Assembly: GCA_003446975.1 (NCBI GenBank)
Contig: DMAP01000191.1
Coordinates: 1-5,793, forward strand
DNA length: 5,793 nt
Source of the DNA: Clostridiales bacterium
Lineage (GTDB): Bacteria; Bacillota; Clostridia; Tissierellales; Dethiosulfatibacteraceae
Direction: 5' to 3'
Shown in pieces: positions 1 through 5,045 of this stretch (positions are counted from its first letter, which is position 1; every line of letters begins with the position of its first letter). The notes beneath the pieces are model-generated. The model was not told the origin of the DNA. It ran no database searches and was given only the letters and a program-made list of their open reading frames with translations. The position numbers and the translations under genes are program-made.

Positions 1-185
1 ATATTCTCGATTTGAATCAAACAGTCATGAGAGAATATTTTACGATGATTATGCTGGTTGATTTGAGTAAAATGGAAATCTCAATCGAAGAACTTCAACA
101 AAAGCTATCTATAGTTGAAAAAGAAATGCAGTTATCCATAAGAGTACAGAGAGAAGATATATTCAAAAAAATGCACGAAATTTAG
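1..185 (+). CDS. ACT-domain protein (UPF0237-like), 3' part
   Basis: This is the C-terminal 60 residues of a gene that begins left of the window; the reading frame starts at base 3 and stops at TAG 183-185. The translation contains YFTMIMLVDLS near its start and ends SIRVQREDIFKKMHEI. I recognise this as the second half of the small stand-alone ACT-domain proteins (about 90 residues) that sit directly before UPF0210 genes in many Firmicutes. ACT domains generally bind amino acids or other small ligands and act as sensors, but the ligand of this group is not known to me. The next gene follows after 10 bases, and its Shine-Dalgarno overlaps this stop codon, so the two are almost certainly co-translated. 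About one third of the protein is missing because of the window edge, not because of damage. Confidence 0.88.
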   Translation, partial: ILDLNQTVMREYFTMIMLVDLSKMEISIEELQQKLSIVEKEMQLSIRVQREDIFKKMHEI

Positions 186-189
186 GAGG
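184..189 (+). promoter_or_regulatory. Shine-Dalgarno overlapping the upstream stop codon
   Basis: AGGAGG lies six bases before ATG 196 and shares its first two bases with the TAG stop (183-185) of the ACT gene. A ribosome terminating on the ACT gene would sit on this site, which suggests translational coupling of the pair and supports ATG 196 as the start. Confidence 0.85.
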
Positions 190-195
190 CAATTT

Positions 196-1554
196 ATGAT
201 TAACAGAAACAATATAATGGAAACCATCAGTATGGTTGAAAAGCATAAATTTGATATCCGGACTATCACAATGGGGATATCCTTATTTGATTGTGCCCAT
301 GAAAATGGTGAGTTAGCCAGACAGAAAATCTACGACAAAATCACAAAAAAGGCAGAGAAACTGGTCAAAATCGTAGAAGATGTTGAAAGGGAGTATGGCA
401 TACCTATCATCAATAAAAGAATTTCAGTCACCCCCATATCTTTGATAGCGGGCGCCAGTTTGGACAGGAGTTATGTTGAGTTTGCCAAAACACTAGATAA
501 GGCGGCTGAGACCGTAGGCGTTGATTTTCTAGGTGGATTCTCAGCGTTGGTTCAAAAAGGCTTTACCAAAAGCGATGAGATTTTGATCAATTCTATACCT
601 GAGGCGCTTGCGCATACAAAAAAGGTCTGCGCTTCTGTCAATGTGGCGACAAGCAAGGCAGGTATCAATATGGATGCAGTTAGATTGATGGGAGAAATCA
701 TCAAACACACAGCTTATCTGACCAGGGATAAAGACAGCCTTGGATGTGCAAAGTTGGTGGTGTTCGCCAATTCGGTAGAGGATAATCCTTTTATGGCAGG
801 GGCTTTCCATGGCATAGGAGAGTATGAAACATCCCTTAGTGTCGGCGTTAGCGGACCTGGCGTTGTGAAGGCGGCATTGGAAGATATTAGGGGAGAATCA
901 TTTGATGTTGTGTCGGAAACCATCAAGAAGACAGCCTTTAAAATAACAAGAGCCGGGGAGGTATTGGTTAGAGAGGTATCCAGACGTTTGAACGTTCCAT
1001 TTAATATTATGGATTTATCACTGGCACCAACACCTGAGATAGGTGATAGCGTCGCAAGGATACTGGAAGAAATGGGCTTGGAGAGATGTGGAACCCATGG
1101 AACAACCGCAGCCTTGGCGTTATTGAATGACGCGGTCAAAAAAGGCGGCATCATGGCATCATCCCATGTTGGTGGATTAAGTGGCGCCTTCATTCCTGTC
1201 AGTGAAGACGAGGGTATGATTGAAGCTGTGAGAACCGGCGCAATCACTTTGGATAAGCTGGAAGCCATGACTTGTGTCTGTTCTGTGGGACTGGATATGG
1301 TTGCTGTGCCAGGCAAGACATCAGCCAGCACCATATCGGCTATCATTGCAGATGAATGCGCCATTGGCGTAATTAATCACAAATCGACTGCAGTACGGAT
1401 CATACCAGTGTTTGGCAAGGATGTTGGAGAAGAGGCGTTTTTTGGAGGCTTGCTTGGACACGCCCCAATCATGGGCGTCAACAAATTTTCCAGCGAGGCT
1501 TTCATCAAAAGAGGCGGAAGGATCCCCGCACCTGTGCATAGCTACAAAAACTGA
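196..1554 (+). CDS. UPF0210 / DUF711 'PFL family' protein
   Basis: A complete 452-residue protein, the usual length for UPF0210 (DUF711), a family annotated 'PFL family protein' because its fold resembles the pyruvate formate-lyase/ribonucleotide reductase barrel. Its biochemical activity is not established to my knowledge. Family-typical stretches include ITMGISLFDC near residues 24-33, GGFSALVQKGF near 111-121, RCGTHGTTAALALLNDAVKKGG from about residue 297 (Cys298), TCVCSVGLDMVAVPGKT from about 359 (Cys360 and Cys362), and the ending RIPAPVHSYKN. No signal peptide or membrane segment is seen, so it is probably cytoplasmic. It follows the ACT-domain gene with coupled translation, a pairing seen in many Firmicutes, so the ACT protein may sense a ligand for it. 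I do not see the RVxGY-type glycyl radical motif of true PFL, so the family name should not be read as formate-lyase activity. Confidence 0.93.
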   Translation: MINRNNIMETISMVEKHKFDIRTITMGISLFDCAHENGELARQKIYDKITKKAEKLVKIVEDVEREYGIPIINKRISVTPISLIAGASLDRSYVEFAKTLDKAAETVGVDFLGGFSALVQKGFTKSDEILINSIPEALAHTKKVCASVNVATSKAGINMDAVRLMGEIIKHTAYLTRDKDSLGCAKLVVFANSVEDNPFMAGAFHGIGEYETSLSVGVSGPGVVKAALEDIRGESFDVVSETIKKTAFKITRAGEVLVREVSRRLNVPFNIMDLSLAPTPEIGDSVARILEEMGLERCGTHGTTAALALLNDAVKKGGIMASSHVGGLSGAFIPVSEDEGMIEAVRTGAITLDKLEAMTCVCSVGLDMVAVPGKTSASTISAIIADECAIGVINHKSTAVRIIPVFGKDVGEEAFFGGLLGHAPIMGVNKFSSEAFIKRGGRIPAPVHSYKN

Positions 1555-1592
1555 CAAAAAACAAAAGGGACGGTTCCTTTTGTTTTTTGTCA
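1552..1592 (+). terminator. Perfect 17-bp palindrome: probable terminator and candidate dispersed repeat
   Basis: TGACAAAAAACAAAAGG (1552-1568) is matched by its exact reverse complement at 1576-1592, with GACGGTT between. In RNA the stem can extend by a G-U (1569/1575) and an A-U pair (1570/1574) to a CGG triloop. The right arm contains TTTTGTTTTTTG, so a shorter GG/CC-topped hairpin followed by U-rich sequence could terminate transcription of the ACT-UPF0210 unit. The first three bases are the UPF0210 stop codon TGA, and the last six are the next gene's -35 box. The central GGGACGGTTCC core with A/T-rich arms resembles, from memory, palindromes dispersed in clostridial genomes. That identity needs a genome search, and no transposase is present here. 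Confidence 0.75.
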
Positions 1593-1615
1593 AATAAATT
1601 GAATAATGCTATAAT
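1587..1615 (+). promoter_or_regulatory. Sigma-A-type promoter of the transporter-mnmH unit
   Basis: TTGTCA (1587-1592, one mismatch to TTGACA), a 17-base spacer, and a perfect TATAAT (1610-1615) preceded by TG at 1607-1608 (extended -10, TGCTATAAT). Transcription should start near 1621-1623. That makes a TTG start at 1624 nearly leaderless and favours ATG 1645. The -35 box is entirely inside the right arm of the palindrome. Confidence 0.8.
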
Positions 1616-1634
1616 GTCTTAAATTGGACAAATC

Positions 1635-1640
1635 GGGAGA
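1635..1640 (+). promoter_or_regulatory. Ribosome binding site deciding the transporter start
   Basis: GGGAGA ends four bases before ATG 1645 (core GGAG 1636-1639, five-base spacing). The alternative in-frame TTG at 1624 has no such site and lies at the predicted transcription start. Confidence 0.75.
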
Positions 1641-1644
1641 ATCT

Positions 1645-2505
1645 ATGAAGAAGTCGCCAACCAAGTATTTCATTTTTATAGGATTATTATTTTCATCAAT
1701 GTCATCAATGTTTATTCGTATAATAGATGCACCAGCAATAAAGATTGCCACCTATAGATTAATTGCAGCCTCTTTCTTCTTCATGATTCCCTTCACTGTC
1801 AATTGCTTCAGAAATAAGTCCACTTTGAGTAAAAAGGGAGTTATTCTGGCGATGGTTAGCGGTTTTTTTCTGGCTGGACATTTTGCTACTTGGATCAGTT
1901 CTCTGAGCTATACAACAGTATCCAGTTCCACAGTGCTTGTTTCTCTAAGTCCTTTATTTGTAGCGTCATACAACGTTATTGTATTGAAGGAACGTGTCCT
2001 GAAAATACAAATTATCGGAATTCTGGTTACAATCATTGGTGCTGTCATTATTTCAGCAGGAGATTTCAAGATATCAGGAGATGCCATTTTTGGAGATTTT
2101 CTTGCTTTTTTGGGGGCGATATTTGTTGCTGGCTATCTGATTATCGGTAGAAATGTTAGAAAAAATATGGCGTTGGTGGATTATGTTTTTGTAACTTATT
2201 CGTCATCGGCGATTTTGTTGCTGGCATTATCAGTTTTCCTTAAGATTGACTTGTCATTCTCATCTGCAACCAACCTGACACTGATGATAACACATGGTCT
2301 TGTAAGTTCAGGATTGGGACACACCATTTACAATTGGATGCTGCAGTACACGACGTCAACCTTTGTCTCGACTGCAACATTGGGAGAGCCAGTAATCGCA
2401 AGTGTTATGGCGTACACTTTTTTAAATGAGACACCCACGCTTCAAACTATAATCGGAGGTATAATAGTCATAGCAGGATTGTATGTATTCACTAGAAATA
2501 GTTGA
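1645..2505 (+). CDS. DMT-superfamily transporter, EamA type
   Basis: This 286-residue, very hydrophobic inner-membrane protein has the size and layout of 10-TMS drug/metabolite (EamA) transporters. It consists of two homologous five-helix halves, roughly residues 8-138 and 149-284. Visible family features are the YRLIAASFFFMIPF helix near 37-50, the end of the first half with LSPLFVASYNVIVLKER (101-117), and the matching place in the second half with LGEPVIASVMAYTFLNE (246-262). This repetition of a small-residue helix followed by an acidic residue is characteristic of the family. Such proteins export amino acids, nucleosides or other metabolites, but the substrate cannot be read from the sequence. 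ATG 1645 is chosen over TTG 1624 because of the Shine-Dalgarno and the promoter position. It is the first gene of a unit that runs to mnmH, with its own strong promoter. Confidence 0.9.
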   Translation: MKKSPTKYFIFIGLLFSSMSSMFIRIIDAPAIKIATYRLIAASFFFMIPFTVNCFRNKSTLSKKGVILAMVSGFFLAGHFATWISSLSYTTVSSSTVLVSLSPLFVASYNVIVLKERVLKIQIIGILVTIIGAVIISAGDFKISGDAIFGDFLAFLGAIFVAGYLIIGRNVRKNMALVDYVFVTYSSSAILLLALSVFLKIDLSFSSATNLTLMITHGLVSSGLGHTIYNWMLQYTTSTFVSTATLGEPVIASVMAYTFLNETPTLQTIIGGIIVIAGLYVFTRNS

Positions 2506-2517
2506 TTATTGAAAAAA

Positions 2518-3264
2518 ATGCTCAAAAGAGTCTATTACATAGCAATACTTATTTTCATTACGATTTTAATTTTAAACAGCTATTATTTAGTTAGTCTTAT
2601 TGCTATGTCGATTAACAACAGGGTAAATATAATGAGATCCGGCTTGAAAATTGAGCTGTCAGATCTGAATATTGCCAAGCCCTCAGGGAATTGGTATCCT
2701 ATTATAAATGTGTTTGTGGACAAATCTTTCTCCGACTATATCCAAAAAGATGTTGAGCTATTGATTTATTACTCATTTGGAGATTATGAGAAAGGTTCCT
2801 CAACTATATTCGATCCAAATAGCAAATATTTCAGCAGTTTTTTCGGTTGTTATGCAATCGGACAAAACGAACCAGGCTTCTATGGATTTGAATCTGATGG
2901 TAGCCTGGACTTGAATGCGATATTAAAGGTTCCCAAATATGATTACGACTTTCTTGTTGCTAAACCTTTAGGACTTAAGACAAAAGACGTCATAACTGAT
3001 TACACAATCAAATCGATTGAGATGGTCGATGGAATCTATTACATACAATTCACTTTTAAAACCAATAGCTTATACCATAAATATAAGTCATTTAATTTAA
3101 ACTATTTACAATATGGCCTTCCTTACATCAGAAGCGGGCAAGATGATTTTTTTCAAATTGATATGTTAGGAAAGCTCAAAGTTACAATATATAATGAAAA
3201 CATAACACTCATTTACTTTCTATTTTCATCAGATTCAGATATAATCTTAAACTGGAACATATAG
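2518..3264 (+). CDS. Unrecognised protein with N-terminal membrane anchor
   Basis: I do not recognise this 248-residue protein. Residues about 5-30 form one hydrophobic segment after a short basic start (MLKRVYY), so it is a signal-anchor or signal-peptide protein. No clear lipobox or signal peptidase site is seen. The remaining ~215 residues are polar and rich in Tyr, Phe, Ser, Asp and Asn, with alternating patterns that suggest a beta-rich extracytoplasmic domain. There is only one cysteine (in FFGCYAIG) and no catalytic motif I can identify. The upstream transporter stops at 2505. TTG 2509 and ATG 2518 are both possible starts. Neither has a Shine-Dalgarno, so translation probably depends on coupling, and ATG 2518 is preferred only as the stronger codon. 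It looks more AT-rich than the neighbouring genes, which may indicate a fast-evolving or acquired gene. Confidence 0.72.
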   Translation: MLKRVYYIAILIFITILILNSYYLVSLIAMSINNRVNIMRSGLKIELSDLNIAKPSGNWYPIINVFVDKSFSDYIQKDVELLIYYSFGDYEKGSSTIFDPNSKYFSSFFGCYAIGQNEPGFYGFESDGSLDLNAILKVPKYDYDFLVAKPLGLKTKDVITDYTIKSIEMVDGIYYIQFTFKTNSLYHKYKSFNLNYLQYGLPYIRSGQDDFFQIDMLGKLKVTIYNENITLIYFLFSSDSDIILNWNI

Positions 3265-3281
3265 TCAAATAAGTGTACTCT

Positions 3282-3287
3282 GGAGGG
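3282..3287 (+). promoter_or_regulatory. Ribosome binding site deciding the phosphatase start
   Basis: GGAGGG lies three bases before ATG 3291. An upstream in-frame GTG at 3273 would place this site inside the coding region and add six residues before the conserved N-terminal strand, so ATG 3291 is preferred. Confidence 0.8.
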
Positions 3288-3290
3288 ACA

Positions 3291-3902
3291 ATGAAAATAT
3301 ACATAACCAGACATGGAGAGACAGAGTGGAACAAAAAAAGAATCATTCAAGGTTCTATGGACTCTCCTCTAACTGAAGAAGGAGTCAGAGGGGCTGAAAG
3401 GCTTTCAGTCAGACTGAGGGAAACCCAGTTTGATTTTGTCATTACAAGTCCTCTTTATCGTGCTTACAGAACTGCCATGATTATTTTGAAAGACAGAAAA
3501 ATTCCAATCATCAAGGATGATAGCTTGAAAGAAATCAATTGCGGCATTTTTGAAGGTTTTACCTTTCAAGAAATATGGGAAAAACATCCTGATTTAAAAT
3601 CAACCCTTCATTCGGATCCTCTTAATTTCAGGTATCCCGGAGGCGAATCCCTCAATGAGTTTTATGATAGGGTAAAGAACGGATTTGAGGAAATCATAGA
3701 AAATTATAAAGATAAAACTATTCTAATTGTAGCCCACGGCGGAACAATCAAAGGTTTGACGTCTTATATGATAGAAAAAGCCGATCCATCATCATGGTTT
3801 AGAAATGTTGTTGACAATTGCAGTTTGACAGAAATAGACTATGTGGACGGGCAATTTAGGCTAATCAATTATAATGATACGGATCACATGAATATTGACT
3901 AA
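3291..3902 (+). CDS. Histidine phosphatase family protein (phosphoglycerate mutase-like)
   Basis: This 203-residue cytoplasmic protein has the complete branch-1 histidine phosphatase signature. The N-terminal strand MKIYITRHGETEWN carries Arg7 and the phospho-accepting His8. Arg57 lies in SPLYRAYRTA, the acid Glu81 in LKEINCGIFEG, and the second catalytic His149 in ILIVAHGGTIKG. PGGES (116-120) is also typical. These enzymes transfer a phosphate to His8 and hydrolyse it. Family members act on phosphosugars, phosphoglycerate, alpha-ribazole phosphate or nucleotides, and the substrate cannot be assigned here. The length is normal (about 200). There is no cobalamin gene next to it, so a CobC assignment is not supported. 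It starts 26 bases after the membrane-anchored protein and ends 11 bases before mnmH, so it should be co-transcribed with both. Confidence 0.9.
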   Translation: MKIYITRHGETEWNKKRIIQGSMDSPLTEEGVRGAERLSVRLRETQFDFVITSPLYRAYRTAMIILKDRKIPIIKDDSLKEINCGIFEGFTFQEIWEKHPDLKSTLHSDPLNFRYPGGESLNEFYDRVKNGFEEIIENYKDKTILIVAHGGTIKGLTSYMIEKADPSSWFRNVVDNCSLTEIDYVDGQFRLINYNDTDHMNID

Positions 3903-3904
3903 TC

Positions 3905-3908
3905 GAGG
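3905..3908 (+). promoter_or_regulatory. Ribosome binding site of the mnmH ATG
   Basis: GAGG five bases before ATG 3914. It matters because it places translation start in the frame that differs from the body of mnmH, showing that the true gene start is at 3914 and not at a later in-frame codon. Confidence 0.7.
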
Positions 3909-3913
3909 TAAAG

Positions 3914-4947
3914 ATGTTTCTTGAAATTCCATTTGAAAAGACAAAAAAAACACTATCTTCATAGACGTAAGAAGTGAGGGAGAATATGACGAAGCGCATA
4001 TCCCAGAGGCGGTAAATATCCCTTTATTCACCAATGAAGAAAGAAGGATCATAGGGACAGCGTACAAACACGACAGTGTAAGTGAAGCAAGAAAGCTTGG
4101 AATTCAGTTTGCATCAGCAAGACTCCCGCAAATATACGAAAGGATATTGCTGTTGAAGGATAACCACGAACAACAGCTCGTTGCCTATTGCGCCAGAGGT
4201 GGATATAGAAGCACTTTTTTTGCCTCTGCCTTCTCATCCATTGGTGTGGGTGTTTTGAAACTTGACGGTGGCTATAAGCGATATAGACAATATATTATAG
4301 ACAAGATACCGGAAATGAATGAAAACTTGGACTACATAGTGCTGCATGGCAATACAGGAACCGGTAAAACAAGAATTTTGAAAAACCTCGATGAACTTGG
4401 TATGAATGTATTGGATCTTGAAGGTGCCGCAAATCACAGGGGATCTGTATTAGGTAGTGTAGGTCTCGGCAACTGCAATAGCCAAAAGCAATTTGAGTCT
4501 AACATATTCCATCAGATTCAATCATTCCGAGGCCATAGGGTTTTTGTCGAGGCGGAGAGCAGAAAAATTGGTAACGTTCTGATACCCCAATGCATACATG
4601 AAAAGATGAGAGAAGGAGTACATATTCTTGTTGAGGAAGATATTGATTATAGGGTAAGCGTGATTAAAGAAGACTACACATTAAAAAGCGGTTACAAGGA
4701 AGAAATATTGAACTCCTTGTCTTATCTAAAAAAGTACCTTTCCAAGGATAAAATGGATCAATTGTCGCTGACTATCCAGGCAGGCAATATAGAGGATGCA
4801 ATAGCTGATTTGATGATTAATTATTATGATCCCCTATACAGCAACAAGTCGGACAAATATGATTATGAGTTGGTCTTGAGTAAAATAGCGAACCCAAATA
4901 AAACAGCCCAATCAATAAAAAAATGGTATGACAAATTCTTTATATAG
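3914..4947 (+). CDS. mnmH: tRNA 2-selenouridine synthase MnmH, interrupted by a -1 frameshift
   Basis: MnmH (SelU/YbbB) uses selenophosphate to replace sulfur in 2-thiouridine-34 of tRNA Lys, Glu and Gln, via a geranylated intermediate. The reconstructed protein is 344 residues, near the family norm. An N-terminal rhodanese domain (about 1-130) has FIDVRSEGEYDEAHIP and NIPLFTNEERR, with active-site Cys93 in YCARGGYRS. A P-loop domain follows with Walker A GNTGTGKT (146-153), DLEGAANHRGSVLGSVG (168-184) and EAESRKIGNVLIP (213-225). All key residues are present. The start ATG 3914 and its GAGG site are in one frame, which hits TAG at 3962-3964. From the A-run at 3943-3950 onward the homology is in the -1 frame, continuous to the stop at 4945-4947. 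One added A, or a -1 slip, joins them as ...FEKTKKNTIFIDVR. A start at TTG 4147 would lose 78 residues of rhodanese and is not credible. It may be a mutation, an assembly error or regulated slippage. Confidence 0.88.
3943..3950 (+). other. A8 run: frameshift point / slippery site in mnmH
   Basis: Eight consecutive A. In the frame of ATG 3914 the codons are ACA AAA AAA ACA, so bases 3943-3949 form the heptamer A_AAA_AAA in the register used by -1 frameshifting. A -1 slip continues as AAC ACT ATC TTC, giving the expected MnmH sequence. Without a slip, a 16-residue peptide ends at TAG 3962-3964. Polymerase slippage adding one A would have the same effect. No convincing Shine-Dalgarno-like stimulator 10-14 bases upstream or strong hairpin 5-9 bases downstream is visible. 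Confidence 0.75.
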
Positions 4948-4969
4948 AGACTCCTAATATTACACAAAC

Positions 4970-4983
4970 AGAACATATGTTTG
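4970..4983 (+). promoter_or_regulatory. LexA (DinR-type) SOS box
   Basis: AGAACATATGTTTG: the 12-base core GAACATATGTTT (4971-4982) agrees at every position with the Gram-positive LexA operator core GAACRNRYGTTY. Its right end overlaps the first bases of the -35 box (4981-4986), a position where LexA binding would block RNA polymerase. This predicts SOS induction of the radical SAM gene after DNA damage. No LexA gene is in the window. Confidence 0.8.
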
Positions 4984-5009
4984 ACTTATCCATTTTCAAT
5001 TGATATAAT
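4981..5009 (+). promoter_or_regulatory. Sigma-A-type promoter of the radical SAM gene
   Basis: TTGACT (4981-4986), a 17-base spacer, and a perfect TATAAT (5004-5009) with TG at 5001-5002 (extended -10, TGATATAAT). Transcription should begin near 5016, giving a leader of about 30 bases before ATG 5046. No terminator is visible between mnmH and this promoter, so some read-through from upstream is possible. Confidence 0.83.
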
Positions 5010-5015
5010 GGATAA
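4986..5015 (+). repeat. 9-bp inverted repeat across the promoter, possible second operator
   Basis: TTATCCATT (4986-4994) and its exact reverse complement AATGGATAA (5007-5015) are separated by 12 bases. The two arms start at the end of the -35 box and overlap the end of the -10. A dimeric regulator could bind the half-sites (about two helical turns apart), or the match may be chance in AT-rich sequence. It lies almost wholly upstream of transcription start, so a role as an RNA hairpin is unlikely. Confidence 0.45.
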
Positions 5016-5045
5016 TCAACAATGTGATATTGAAGGAGTTTTTTT

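Noticed and set aside
196..1554. Active glycyl radical enzyme (formate lyase)
   Set aside because: No glycyl radical motif near the C-terminus and only 452 residues; 'PFL family' refers to fold similarity.
541..1593. Long open frames on the minus strand opposite the UPF0210 gene
   Set aside because: They are shadows of the strongly conserved + strand gene, with no ribosome binding sites or recognisable domains.
1624..1644. Upstream TTG start for the transporter, adding seven residues
   Set aside because: It lies at the predicted transcription start and has no ribosome binding site, while ATG 1645 has GGGAGA at good spacing.
3273..3290. GTG start for the phosphatase
   Set aside because: It would bury the GGAGGG site inside the gene and precede the conserved first strand of the family by six extra residues.
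3922..3936. TGA codons in the mnmH body frame as possible selenocysteine codons
   Set aside because: TGA at 3922 and 3934 have no upstream start or homology in that frame, whereas ATG 3914 in the other frame gives the expected N-terminus.
3978..4004. Possible stem-loop (GGG, bulge, ATATG / CATAT, CCC) as a frameshift stimulator
   Set aside because: It is about 28 bases downstream of the slippery run, too far for the usual geometry, and the stem is short and AU-rich.
4147..4947. mnmH read as a shorter complete gene from TTG 4147
   Set aside because: It would drop the FIDVRS and NIPLF rhodanese motifs that are plainly encoded upstream in the same frame, and there is no ribosome binding site there.
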